A DNA stretch of 63,221 nt from Candidatus Desulfosporosinus nitrosoreducens (GCF_030954495.1 NZ_JAVHUW010000028.1:1-63221), one strand, 5' to 3'; counted from the first letter of the stretch, positions 1 through 7,983 are shown. The notes: a model not told the origin generated them from the sequence alone. A program made the numbers and translations.

Positions 1-84
1 GATTTTTTTCCTTAAGGCGTAGCAAAAGGACCAGACTGAAGCAATAGCAAGGACTAAGAAAATGATAAGCCAAGCCGGACGCAT
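1..84 (-). CDS. N-terminus of a small membrane-anchored protein (truncated by window edge)
   Basis: On the minus strand an ATG at 84 follows a GGAGGG ribosome site at a normal distance and stays open for 28 codons to the window edge. The residues begin MRPAWLIIFLVLAIASVWSF, a typical single hydrophobic segment (signal anchor or uncleaved signal), followed by basic residues RKK. The direction of the basic cluster suggests a type I/III anchor or a very short membrane peptide. The rest of the gene lies outside the window, so no function can be given. The start and membrane segment are seen directly; the identity is unknown. Confidence 0.6.
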   Translation of the reverse strand, partial: MRPAWLIIFLVLAIASVWSFCYALRKKI

Positions 85-886
85 AGAAATCCCTCCATTT
101 TAGATAGACTCTCAGCCTTGACCAAGGCATGAGGCATTGGGGCAATACCCCCTTTAAGATTTTTAAATGATAAAGATAAGGACTTTTTTGAAACTCATAC
201 CACTAGGCGCTAACCTCACCTTCTAAATAGTCTGGAATGTTCCGCAAGTGAAGCAGTTCACTTGTGAACTTTTACACTTTTTTTAAACAAAAAAATACAG
301 GTGTGACGTTAAGTTTGTTTAACAAATTATTAATAATACACCTGCATTTTCATTATAGACAAAGACTAACATTGAGGTCGTATTATGTCAACATCTTCGA
401 CATTAAGATAATATATGGCGATTTTTTACTTAAATATAATTATTGTGTCAAAATTAGGGGAAAATTTAAAAATTTCAGAATACGGACTATTTTTTTAAAG
501 GCCAGCCTTTTTGGGACTCTTGATACGGATAATTTTAAGAATCAATGGAGAGTTTCTAAGCCTGATAAAAGAACTTTGCTTTGAATTTTATGATTCAGTC
601 TAAAAATATGGCGGGAAGGAGGTGTCAACTAATTTTTGGTCCATAATAAAAACCTATACTTCTCTTAAGATACAACTATATATTAAATAATAGATTAAGT
701 TTCAAAGACGGGAAGTAACTTTTTAAATTTTCAAGCTTTAATCCGGGGGTAGACTATAAAAAAGGTATCTATCACGGCAATGACGAGGATACGAGTAAAT
801 GATAACTGAGAGCAATGATCCCCTTGGAAATAAGGTACGTTTTCTAAAAAGGACCATATCTTAAAATAAGGAGAGGGGTTTAGTGA
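85..886. other. AT-rich intergenic region, no convincing gene
   Basis: About 800 bases between divergent genes. A 106-codon GTG-started frame at 264-584 has no ribosome site, low-complexity composition and no recognisable motif, so it is not called. The region holds a 20-bp inverted repeat at 245-264 and a GC-richer stretch at about 740-850 with short pairing segments just upstream of the gene at 887. I could not match that stretch to a known riboswitch class. An 11-mer TGACGAGGATA at 781-791 recurs at 1791-1801 in front of the next gene. Confidence 0.5.
245..264. repeat. Perfect inverted repeat, possible operator
   Basis: CAAGTGAA (245-252), a 4-base spacer GCAG, then TTCACTTG (257-264): an 8-bp perfect dyad. 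No T-run follows directly, so it is a better candidate for a protein-binding operator or small hairpin than for a terminator. It lies about 160 bp upstream of the minus-strand gene at 84. Confidence 0.35.
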
Positions 887-1630
887 ATGAGCAACAATTA
901 TTCGGCGTTTCCTAACAACTTTTTTGATACGCCAACAAATTTCCCGCCCTGCGGAGAAGCAATTCCTATGCCGAATTTTTGTGAACCAGTTGCTTCTCCA
1001 AGCAACTGTCCCAAAGAACCTTTGAATTTTGGCATTTCATTCTTTGCTCCCGTTAGTTCCCTGCCGGGAAGTGCTTCTTTTTTTTTCCTACAACCGTTGT
1101 TAACGGGAAAGGTCTTCGCATCTCTGGGAATCCTCAGTGTTACCCAGCTGGTTCTTTTTATCATCAGTCGGGTCCTTGGCCTGCGAACGGGAATACTAAA
1201 CCCAGGCACTGTCATTTCACCGGAACAGACGGTGCGCATGTCCCCTAATGATTTGCAAGATTTTCTGACTTCAGTGTCTCGTAACTATGTCCAGCCTACA
1301 ACCGGTCAAATTGATGTTACAACGGGGACTGTTGAAACTCCGGAAGCCCCGCTTGTAGTTGCCTTAACGGTCTGGGGAGACTTTACAGATGTTCCTTTTG
1401 GCCCGACAGCCTTTTTTTTGCTGCCTATTTTCACTTTACCAGGCGTGCGGGGGGCTTTACCTATGTTGGTTTTGGAAATTATAACCACTATTTTTGTCCG
1501 AGCCGTTGTGCCCCCCCAAACAACAGGGGCTAAGCCTTTGAAAGAACCGGCCTCTGGAGGGCCTAAGCTGTTGCAATTTACACCGGAAAATTTAATAGAC
1601 CTTTTAAACCGCTTCAGCAAACATTTCTGA
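887..1630 (+). CDS. Hypothetical protein, proline/cysteine-rich N-terminus
   Basis: A 247-residue protein starting at ATG 887, 8 bases after a GGAGAGGGG ribosome site. The first 45 residues are rich in Asn, Pro, Phe and Cys (for example PPCGEAIPMPNFCEP). The middle has two hydrophobic stretches, around residues 60-95 and 175-205, separated by a Thr/Val-rich part. There is no classical signal peptide and no catalytic motif I recognise. The Asn/Pro/Cys-rich start and hydrophobic core recall structural or coat-type proteins of spore formers, but that is only an impression. It stands alone on its strand, with a CBS-domain gene 212 bp downstream. Function unknown. Confidence 0.75.
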   Translation: MSNNYSAFPNNFFDTPTNFPPCGEAIPMPNFCEPVASPSNCPKEPLNFGISFFAPVSSLPGSASFFFLQPLLTGKVFASLGILSVTQLVLFIISRVLGLRTGILNPGTVISPEQTVRMSPNDLQDFLTSVSRNYVQPTTGQIDVTTGTVETPEAPLVVALTVWGDFTDVPFGPTAFFLLPIFTLPGVRGALPMLVLEIITTIFVRAVVPPQTTGAKPLKEPASGGPKLLQFTPENLIDLLNRFSKHF

Positions 1631-1842
1631 TAGTTTGGGGCGAAGGCTATTTAAAGGGAATAAAGCTAAATACAGTACGATCATTAATATGATTGCCGTC
1701 AGATACTTTTTTTTTTGAAAAAATTTAACTATAATATTGATGAGATCTGTTTTATAGAAAGGATTATAAAAATAGTTGAAGCAGGATTTTTGACGAGGAT
1801 AAAGAGGATAAATTTGAAATTAAGTTAGACGGAGCGTATGAC

Positions 1843-2256
1843 ATGAATGTAGCTTTTTTCCTGATACCTAAAAAGGATATTGTTTACCTAAAAGAAAATT
1901 CGACAATGCGTCAAGCCTTGGAAAGGATGGAATATCATAGTTATTCCGCTGTGCCTCTCATTGATGAGGATGGAAAATATGCAGGAACTATTACCGAAGG
2001 GGATTTACTTTGGAAACTTAAAAACACCCCAGGTTTAACTTTTTATAATACGCAAGATATTTGTCTTAAAGATGTGGAGCAGCATGTCCAAAATTTGCCG
2101 GTCACAATTGATGCTCAAATCGAGGATCTGATTTCCAGGGCAGTGGTTCAAAATTTTGTACCTGTTGTTGACGATCAACAAATTTTTATCGGTATTGTAC
2201 GGCGGCGTGAAATGATAGAATATTGTTCAAAACTATTGCTGCAATATAAAAAATGA
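1843..2256 (+). CDS. CBS-pair protein, DarB/CbpB-like
   Basis: A 137-residue protein made almost entirely of two CBS motifs: residues ~8-60 (with the SAVPLIDEDGKYAGTITEGD type signature) and ~78-130 (FVPVVDDQQIFIGIVRRREM). Stand-alone CBS pairs bind adenine nucleotides and act as ligand sensors. The size and architecture resemble Bacillus DarB/YkuL (CbpB), which binds cyclic di-AMP and signals to Rel, but a nucleotide specificity cannot be read from the sequence. The start ATG 1843 follows a GGAG at about 1832; an overlapping ATG at 1838 leads to an immediate stop. The gene is monocistronic and ends in a shared bidirectional terminator. Confidence 0.85.
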   Translation: MNVAFFLIPKKDIVYLKENSTMRQALERMEYHSYSAVPLIDEDGKYAGTITEGDLLWKLKNTPGLTFYNTQDICLKDVEQHVQNLPVTIDAQIEDLISRAVVQNFVPVVDDQQIFIGIVRRREMIEYCSKLLLQYKK

Positions 2257-2309
2257 TTTCTAAATCAGCGGACAACTTAACATAGCTGCTTTTACGGTTT
2301 TAAAACTGA

Positions 2310-2361
2310 GGGAGTGTTTCATAATAATGTTCGACGACATCATTGTGAAACACTCCCTTTT
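2310..2361. terminator. Bidirectional intrinsic terminator between convergent genes
   Basis: GGGAGTGTTTCA (2310-2321) pairs perfectly with TGAAACACTCCC (2346-2357); the 24-base interior also has self-complementary segments. A TTTTT follows on the + strand, and a TTTT lies at the corresponding place on the minus strand. It serves the CBS gene and the phospholipase-like gene. Confidence 0.85.
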
Positions 2362-2388
2362 TCCTTGGACAGTCAGAACAGTCTGTTG

Positions 2389-3099
2389 CTAGTTTGTCTT
2401 AGTCAGATTTTCTAATTGATTAACTGCAAAGTTTAAAAAACCGGCTGTAGTGGCAATAGTCAGCGGAATTAAAGTTTCAGCTGCTTGGGCGTAACTCGAT
2501 TCCGAGGCCCCTTTGCTGAGGGCTACTAAAGGAAAGAGAGTTTCAGAAATTCTGGCATTATGGTCAATCCACTGAATAGCATGAGTAAAGGTTAAATATT
2601 GCCCTTTCGCGGCTGGAAACCTGTTGCAATGCTGAGTTGCCCAGGTTTCAAACTCTTTATGACCGTCAAAAATTACTCCTAAAGAGTGGTGAGGTACGCA
2701 CATATCTTGAACAAGGTGCAGTGCTGCCCCCAAAAAAAACATACTTTTAGGAATGTTGCGGGGAAAGTAGGAGAGAGCTTTATTAAAGTAGAACTGGCAT
2801 TCAGCGGTTGCTCCCGGCCAATGGATTATTCCCTGCTTATCCGGATGACTGTAAAAATGATTGACGTTTTTCCATCCTCGATCAGCCCAAAACAGCCCTT
2901 TCAAGAGTAAGGAGTGATAGGGCTTAAGTATCTTGGCAACAGCGGCTTTGCCGTCAGCTTCTAAGCAGGTATAGGCCTGTTCCAGACAATGACCGTGAGT
3001 TTCGCCAGGGGAGTCTATGAAATATTGCAAGGGTCCTACAGGCGCAAGAAAGATTTTAGTTATTGTACCAAGTGTCTGACCAATAATCCTTTCATACAT
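2389..3099 (-). CDS. Zinc-dependent phospholipase C family protein
   Basis: A 236-residue protein with the spaced ligand pattern of the zinc phospholipase C / S1-P1 nuclease fold: His in THGHC (~residue 35), Asp and His in WADRGWKNVNHFY (~72-83), HLVQD...PHH (~128-138) and HKEFE (~146). Members hydrolyse phospholipid head groups using three zinc ions. Clostridial toxins of this family are secreted and use the mature N-terminal Trp as a ligand. Here no clear cleavable signal peptide is seen and the first residues are MYERIIGQ, so it may be intracellular or have a different substrate. The start ATG 3099 follows an AGAGGGG site; two overlapping ATGs upstream are out of frame. The family is clear, the substrate unknown. 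Confidence 0.85.
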   Translation of the reverse strand: MYERIIGQTLGTITKIFLAPVGPLQYFIDSPGETHGHCLEQAYTCLEADGKAAVAKILKPYHSLLLKGLFWADRGWKNVNHFYSHPDKQGIIHWPGATAECQFYFNKALSYFPRNIPKSMFFLGAALHLVQDMCVPHHSLGVIFDGHKEFETWATQHCNRFPAAKGQYLTFTHAIQWIDHNARISETLFPLVALSKGASESSYAQAAETLIPLTIATTAGFLNFAVNQLENLTKTN

Positions 3100-3423
3100 T
3101 CATTCATACCCCTCTGCTTTGTTTAAAACCAGTTTAAAGTACGGATGTTAAGAACATATTATGGCCAGGTAAAGGAATAGGAAGTTAGAGTTATATTTTC
3201 GTAAACTGCTTAGAAGAACAGGGCTGAAAAGATTTAACCGAAACTTTACCTAAAGATCATAATAAGTTTACATTCGACGAGTAGTATAGATAGAACGGTT
3301 GCCGGAGCCTATTGGAGACTTAGGGTCTGCTTACTTCTCGCGTATATAAATATCTGATATAATACTGTCAAAATTATTTATAATAGAAAAATTAATGGCA
3401 ATAAAGGAGAGGGGGGCTATTAG
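3100..3423. other. Divergent promoter region, 324 bp
   Basis: Intergenic between divergent genes. A TATAAT at 3358-3363 and a second TATAAT-like hexamer near 3379 lie about 45-65 bases before phoU, but no -35 hexamer at proper spacing is convincing. No open frame or strong hairpin was seen. Confidence 0.4.
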
Positions 3424-4083
3424 ATGCCGATGCGTCAGAAATTCGATCATGATCTGGAAGATTTACGCTTAAATATCTTAGATTTAGGTCGGATGGTTGA
3501 TGAACGAATCGCTTTAGCGGTGAGGTCTTTAATTGACCAGGATTTAAAGTTGGCTGATCAAGTTATAACCGGGGATTGCGCTGTCAATAATCTGCAAGCA
3601 GCGATTGAAGAGATCTGTATTTTTCTGATTGCTACCCAGCAACCCTTTGCACGTGATTTGCGTAAAGTAGTGGCTGGTTTAAAAATCTCCATTTACCTGG
3701 AAAGAATGGGTGATTTGTCCGTCGATCTGGCAAAATTAACTCACAGAATTGGGCAAGAACCATTAATTAAACCTTTAGTTGACATCCCTAAAATGAGCGC
3801 TCTGGTGCAGGAGATGCTTGAACTCGGCTTAAAGGCTTATGTCCAAGAGGACTGCGAAGCGGCCGCATCGACGGCCCTTATAGATGATGATGTTGATAAA
3901 ATTTATTCGCGGGTTTTTGACGAACTCAAGGTAATAATGATGACAAAGCCTCAGCAGGTGAATCAAGCGAATTATCTGTTGTTTGCCTGCAGGTTCTTAG
4001 AACGCTTGGGTGATTACTGTACTAATATTTCTGAAGAAGTCGTTTATATTTGTTCCGGTAAAAGAGTTAATTTAAATGAATAG
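3424..4083 (+). CDS. phoU: Phosphate signalling protein PhoU
   Basis: A 219-residue all-helical protein with two tandem PhoU repeats. The metal-binding E/DxxxD signatures appear as ERMGDLSVD (~residue 97) in the first half and ERLGDYCTN (~198) in the second. The N-terminal FDHDLEDLRLNILDLGRMVDERI is typical. PhoU links the Pst phosphate transporter to the PhoR kinase and represses the Pho response when phosphate is ample; it also influences metal homeostasis. Unusually, it stands alone here: no pst genes or phoB/phoR are adjacent, so it may be a second copy or a dispersed pho gene. The start ATG 3424 follows AGGAGAGGGGGG. A strong terminator follows at 4159. Confidence 0.93.
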   Translation: MPMRQKFDHDLEDLRLNILDLGRMVDERIALAVRSLIDQDLKLADQVITGDCAVNNLQAAIEEICIFLIATQQPFARDLRKVVAGLKISIYLERMGDLSVDLAKLTHRIGQEPLIKPLVDIPKMSALVQEMLELGLKAYVQEDCEAAASTALIDDDVDKIYSRVFDELKVIMMTKPQQVNQANYLLFACRFLERLGDYCTNISEEVVYICSGKRVNLNE

Positions 4084-4158
4084 ATAGTCCAATAGAGAAA
4101 TTTAATTTACTTATATTAGGATGAAATATAGGATGAAACGGTTAAAACAGAATACAAT

Positions 4159-4198
4159 AAAAATCTCCCGCACAACTTTGTGCGGGAGATTTTTATGT
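4159..4198 (+). terminator. Intrinsic terminator after phoU
   Basis: AAAAATCTCCCGCACAA (4159-4175) pairs perfectly with TTGTGCGGGAGATTTTT (4178-4194) around a 2-base loop, giving a GC-rich 11-bp core with flanking A/T runs that make it usable on both strands. Confidence 0.9.
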
Positions 4199-4296
4199 CT
4201 ATTGTGATCAAAACCACACTGTTATGCAAGCTTTTTTGTTAAACTTAATCCTAATTGAGACGCTCGAAGTTATAACAAAATTCTGGGGGAATATTT

Positions 4297-4947
4297 ATGC
4301 GGCAGAATGGGTTTCAGATAGAACATTGCCGGCCGAACTGTCCAAGATCCGCCTGTGACTGGCACAATCTTTTGACAATGTTGACTCAAAAACTTACTGA
4401 ATTGAACCTCCAACAAGCTTTGACTGCAAAGTTCGACTCTGTGCAATTTCATCATCTTCCTAAAATTAGTCTGGCTGGCTGTCCTAACGGATGCTCTCTG
4501 CCCGATATCAAAGATTTTGGCGTGTCTGGTTATGTCGTTCCTCAGATCACCGATATACCGTGTTCAGGGTGTGAGGCTTGCGCCAGAGCATGTCTTGAGG
4601 CGGCTATAAGCAAAAAATCTCAGGGGATTGTGCTAAATACGGCACGGTGTATTTCCTGCGGGGACTGTCTGCGGGTTTGTCCTACAGGTACCTTGTCGGC
4701 AGGAGAACGGGGCTGGACTATACGATATGGCGGGAGAGTTGGCCGTCATCCTCAATTTGCCAAGGTTGCCGGCCAAGTTCTAACCGATGAGGAAGCAGTT
4801 TCTTGGATTTGCGCAGCACTGCAGTGTTATCTGGAGCAGGGCCAGCCGCAAGAACGTTTAACACATTTTTTGAATTCTTTAGAGCTTAGTCGAGTGAAGA
4901 GCGAGAGCGGGCAGAACGCCCGTGAATCCAGAGGCGCAATTTTTTAG
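4297..4947 (+). CDS. 4Fe-4S protein with sulfite/nitrite-reductase-like Cys motif
   Basis: A 216-residue redox protein. The N-terminal part carries C11, C15 and C20 and then C62-x3-C66 (AGCPNGCS), which resembles the C-x(n)-C...C-x3-C cluster pattern of the siroheme/4Fe-4S half of sulfite and nitrite reductases. Residues 89-140 form a classical two-cluster ferredoxin (CSGCEACARAC and CISCGDCLRVCP). This layout resembles small or truncated relatives of dissimilatory or anaerobic sulfite reductases (compare AsrC), but it is shorter than a full enzyme and could be an electron carrier or regulator instead. The GGGGG site precedes ATG 4297. Its 3' end overlaps the convergent Crp/Fnr gene by 62 bp. 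Cofactor and substrate are inferred. Confidence 0.8.
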   Translation: MRQNGFQIEHCRPNCPRSACDWHNLLTMLTQKLTELNLQQALTAKFDSVQFHHLPKISLAGCPNGCSLPDIKDFGVSGYVVPQITDIPCSGCEACARACLEAAISKKSQGIVLNTARCISCGDCLRVCPTGTLSAGERGWTIRYGGRVGRHPQFAKVAGQVLTDEEAVSWICAALQCYLEQGQPQERLTHFLNSLELSRVKSESGQNARESRGAIF

Positions 4948-5602
4948 GATCGGAAACAGTGATACTTTTCTTTTCAACATCAATCAAGTGATTATCTTTT
5001 AGCTCACTCAAAATACGGCTCACCGATTCTCTGGCCAGACTGCACATACCTGCCAGCTCTGTGGCGGATAAAGGAAGCGTAATTAGCACTCCTTCAGAAG
5101 TTGCTTGCCCGTGAACATGAGCTAAGGCATAAAGCTTAGCTCCCAAACGCAAGCGTGCGTCGCCAATTGAGAGATTTCTGATTTGACGATAAGATCGTCG
5201 CAAATCCAAGGCTAACATTTTATAAAAAAACCATAAAACTGTGGGGTTGTCTTCGATAAAGCGCAGCAAAATTTCTCGGTTTAGGGCTAAAACTTCCGTT
5301 TCTTCGATGCAAAGCGCGGCATGGGGATAGGGTCTGCCGTCCAAAACTATTTCAGGAAAGAAATTGGGGGGACTTAGCACCCGAATAATCTTTTCAGTGA
5401 ATTCTCCCATTAAATATAAGCGAATTCTTCCCGATAAAAGGAAATAAACCGTGTTTCCTTCATCGTCCGCAAAATATAAATACTGTTTTGCTGCATAACG
5501 ACGCGTCCGTCCGTGTGCCAAGCAAAAATCAATAAAGTTTTGAGGCAACGCTGAAAAAGGATTGCATTTAAAAAGCTCGCGAATTTGTTGCTCTTTAGCC
5601 AC
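4886..5602 (-). CDS. Crp/Fnr-family transcriptional regulator
   Basis: A 238-residue regulator: cyclic-nucleotide-binding beta-roll (residues ~15-125, with YFLLSGRIRLYL), long dimer helix, and a winged HTH at ~170-215 (ATELAGMCSLARESVSRILS). The GTG at 5602 is chosen because ACGGAGG lies just upstream; a longer in-frame ATG at 5719 has no ribosome site and adds an unrelated tail. Cysteines in the first half are too few and badly spaced for an obvious FNR 4Fe-4S site, so the signal is unknown. It is convergent with, and overlaps the end of, the Fe-S protein gene, which makes a role in redox or sulfur control plausible but unproven. In Desulfitobacterium, members of this family (CprK) regulate respiratory genes. 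Confidence 0.9.
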   Translation of the reverse strand: MAKEQQIRELFKCNPFSALPQNFIDFCLAHGRTRRYAAKQYLYFADDEGNTVYFLLSGRIRLYLMGEFTEKIIRVLSPPNFFPEIVLDGRPYPHAALCIEETEVLALNREILLRFIEDNPTVLWFFYKMLALDLRRSYRQIRNLSIGDARLRLGAKLYALAHVHGQATSEGVLITLPLSATELAGMCSLARESVSRILSELKDNHLIDVEKKSITVSDPKKLRLWIHGRSARSRSSLD

Positions 5603-5817
5603 GTTACACCTCCGTTCTGAGTCTGTTTCGGTATTGCCTCTCTCATTATAACTTAAAGAGATGAAGTATTTGAACAAAATGTTGAGCAGATTTTGCCAGG
5701 TCAGGGAAAGATTTTTCAATATTATTCCAAACAGCGCTGTTAAATATCAAGGATAAGACTTAAGTTCTTGGAAAAACTATTCTTAGTCAAATTCTTGATT
5801 TGCAAGGGAGGAAGGAT

Positions 5818-5946
5818 ATGGGCACTCACAAGAAAGTTTCGCGGCCGAAGTCTCCGGTTACCATACATGACCCCCACTTTACCGATTTTGATATCCAAAA
5901 AGAACGAAACATTCAAAAGCCTCTTCCCAGAAGAGTAAGTAAATAA
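5818..5946 (+). CDS. Small basic protein, 42 residues
   Basis: ATG 5818 follows a strong GGGAGGAAGG site and is open for 42 codons to TAA at 5946. The product starts MGTHKKVSRPKSPVTIHDPH and is rich in Lys, Arg, His and Pro with no hydrophobic segment. It sits between the divergent Crp/Fnr gene and the sigma-54 activator gene, about 215 bp from the former start. The strong ribosome site and hydrophilic, non-repetitive product support a real small gene; the function is unknown. Confidence 0.6.
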   Translation: MGTHKKVSRPKSPVTIHDPHFTDFDIQKERNIQKPLPRRVSK

Positions 5947-6035
5947 GCAAATATTAGGAATCCGAGTAAATGAGGAGTGTACTTCAGGTGCACTCCTTTC
6001 CCTATGAGGCCCTGAAGAAGGATTCCCTATTTTTC

Positions 6036-6042
6036 TGTCGAA
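6036..6042 (+). promoter_or_regulatory. Possible Spo0A box (TGTCGAA)
   Basis: TTTTCTGTCGAATAAT contains the 7-base 0A-box core 40 bp upstream of the activator gene. The same 11-mer TTTCTGTCGAA recurs at about 16662-16672. A 7-mer is expected several times by chance in a window this size, so the call is weak. Confidence 0.2.
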
Positions 6043-6081
6043 TAATATTACCTATACAGAAATTTCGGGAGGGTCTAACCG

Positions 6082-7812
6082 ATGTTGCTGGAGGGACAGT
6101 CCGGGCCAATTTCGATCGAAGAAATACTTGATAATACTAATAATGCTGTTATTGCCGTCAATCCTCAAGGGCAAATAATCTATGCCAACCGGGCGGTATA
6201 TAATATCTTGCAAATTGCGGATCGAGATCTTGTCGGGCAGTCGATTACGACCTATTTCCCCGGCACGGGGTTATTAAGAGTTTTCGAGAATGGAATTGCC
6301 GAGTTAGGTCAGCAGATGACGATTAACAATATAGTTTTATTAAGCAATCGTACGCCTATTTATGTTCAGGGTGAATTAGTCGGTGCCGTTGCAGTATTTC
6401 AGGATATTACCGTTCTGCAAAACCTGATTGATAATCTTGTCATAGAACATGAGAAAACTAAACAACTTCAGCGTACGCTCGAAGTTGTTTTAAACACAGC
6501 TTATGACGGGCTTATTGTTACCAATGACAAAGGAATAGTAACGATGACCAATCAGGCTTTTGCCAATTTTTTTAATAAGTTTCCCGCAGACATGATTGGC
6601 AAACACATTATGGATGTCTATCAAAATCCCAAATTCACCGATGTTCTGGAGACGGGTCAGCCTGTTCATGGCTACATTCACGATCTAAATGGTCATGAAA
6701 TCATTGCCAGCAGAATCCCTATTACTCAGGATGGAAAAATTGTCGGAGCTTTGGGCAAGGTTGTTTTTAAAGATGTGGATGAACTTTATGCTTTAACTAA
6801 AAGGGTTAATTCCCTGCGCTCAGAGCTGGATTATTATAAAAAGACTGTTTTAGAAAAGAATTTTTCAGCCTTGGAACTTTTAAAAGGCAAAAACCCCCAT
6901 ATGATTTCTTTGGTGCAGACTGCCCTTCGAGTGGCAAAGTCCGGATCAACTGTTCTCTTGAGAGGAGAAAGCGGAACCGGAAAAGAGTTGTTTGCTCAAT
7001 TACTTCATTCAGAAAGTTTAAATAGACACGGTCCATTTATTAAAGTAAATTGTGCCGCAGTACCGGAAAATCTGCTCGAATCGGAACTGTTTGGCTATGA
7101 AGACGGCGCTTTTACCGGCGCTCGCAAAGGAGGGAAGATTGGAAAGTTCGAACTGGCAGACGGCGGAACGCTGTTTCTCGATGAAATTGGCGATATGGAA
7201 ATAGCGATGCAAGTCAAATTGCTGCGTGTTATTCAAGAACGTGAAATTGAACGTCTCGGAAGCAATAAGCCACGAAAAATTAATGTTCGGCTTATAGCTG
7301 CGACCAACCGTGATTTAGAAACGATGATACGGGAGAAACAGTTTCGCGAGGATCTCTATTATCGCTTGAATGTTGTCGCCTTAACGATTCCGCCCTTAAG
7401 GGAGAGAATCGATGATTTGGAAGCCTTGATCGAGACTTTTATTAAGAAGTTCAATTTGCAATTTGCCCAATCTGTGACAGGTGTAACCGATGAAACGAAA
7501 AGTGTTTTGATGAAGTATCGCTGGCCGGGCAATGTTCGCGAACTGGAGAATATTATTGAACGAGCATTTAATATGCTTGATGGAACCGAAATCCAACTAA
7601 AGCATTTGCCAAATTATTTGCAGATTTTAGCCGGTCATGAAGCTCGGCCTTTTTCAGGCGGGTCGCTTGACAGTATTTTGAGTGCCGTTGAAAAACAAGC
7701 TTTAATTTATGCTTTAGATGCTGCTCACGGGAATAAAGTTCAAGCGGCAAAGAGCTTAGGGCTATCGCGGGCGGGTTTGTACAAAAAACTAGTAAAACAT
7801 AACCTTCATTAA
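6082..7812 (+). CDS. Sigma-54-dependent activator, PAS-PAS-AAA-Fis
   Basis: A 576-residue enhancer-binding protein. There are two PAS sensor domains (~residues 12-115 and ~135-240), then an AAA+ module with Walker A GESGTGKE (~295), the sigma-54 contact loop GAFTGA (~341), Walker B GGTLFLDEIGD (~360) and the arginine-finger region FREDLYYRL, and finally a Fis-type HTH in the last 45 residues (KVQAAKSLGLSRAGLYKKL). It has no receiver domain, so it is controlled by ligand or redox sensing through PAS rather than phosphorylation. It lies 354 bp upstream of hbd-crt-bcd-thl, and that gap contains a consensus sigma-54 promoter with upstream inverted repeats, so control of that operon is very likely. 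The GGGAGGG site sets ATG 6082. Confidence 0.95.
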   Translation: MLLEGQSGPISIEEILDNTNNAVIAVNPQGQIIYANRAVYNILQIADRDLVGQSITTYFPGTGLLRVFENGIAELGQQMTINNIVLLSNRTPIYVQGELVGAVAVFQDITVLQNLIDNLVIEHEKTKQLQRTLEVVLNTAYDGLIVTNDKGIVTMTNQAFANFFNKFPADMIGKHIMDVYQNPKFTDVLETGQPVHGYIHDLNGHEIIASRIPITQDGKIVGALGKVVFKDVDELYALTKRVNSLRSELDYYKKTVLEKNFSALELLKGKNPHMISLVQTALRVAKSGSTVLLRGESGTGKELFAQLLHSESLNRHGPFIKVNCAAVPENLLESELFGYEDGAFTGARKGGKIGKFELADGGTLFLDEIGDMEIAMQVKLLRVIQEREIERLGSNKPRKINVRLIAATNRDLETMIREKQFREDLYYRLNVVALTIPPLRERIDDLEALIETFIKKFNLQFAQSVTGVTDETKSVLMKYRWPGNVRELENIIERAFNMLDGTEIQLKHLPNYLQILAGHEARPFSGGSLDSILSAVEKQALIYALDAAHGNKVQAAKSLGLSRAGLYKKLVKHNLH

Positions 7813-7889
7813 ATTCAATTATTTTTAACATACTTCTTAATAAGTTATGGTCAGAATATTTAAACCGAATATGTTAACGAACACAGACA

Positions 7890-7907
7890 TGTCTATGTTT
7901 GTAGACA
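7890..7907. promoter_or_regulatory. Candidate upstream activator site 1
   Basis: TGTCTA (7890-7895), six bases, TAGACA (7902-7907): a perfect 6-bp dyad. An overlapping 10-bp palindrome AGACATGTCT covers about 7885-7894. It lies about 170 bp upstream of the -24 element, a usual distance for an enhancer-binding protein site. Confidence 0.6.
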
Positions 7908-7983
7908 CCCATGTTATTATAAGGACATGCATAGAATTACTTGAATCTCGGTTTTCATAGTGTAAACTAATGTATACAGCCCT

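Noticed and set aside
264..584. 106-codon frame in the left intergenic region
   Set aside because: GTG start inside a hairpin, no ribosome site, Phe/Ile/Lys/Asn-rich AT-driven composition, no domain.
740..860. Possible riboswitch before the gene at 887
   Set aside because: Short complementary pieces are present, but the bases do not match any class signature I know (c-di-GMP, T-box, M-box were considered).
898..1620. Two minus-strand frames of 104 and 113 codons
   Set aside because: They lie opposite the gene at 887, which has a good ribosome site; no sites of their own.
5603..5719. Longer N-terminus for the Crp/Fnr regulator
   Set aside because: The extra 39 residues have no ribosome site and no family similarity; a GTG at 5602 with GGAGG fits better.
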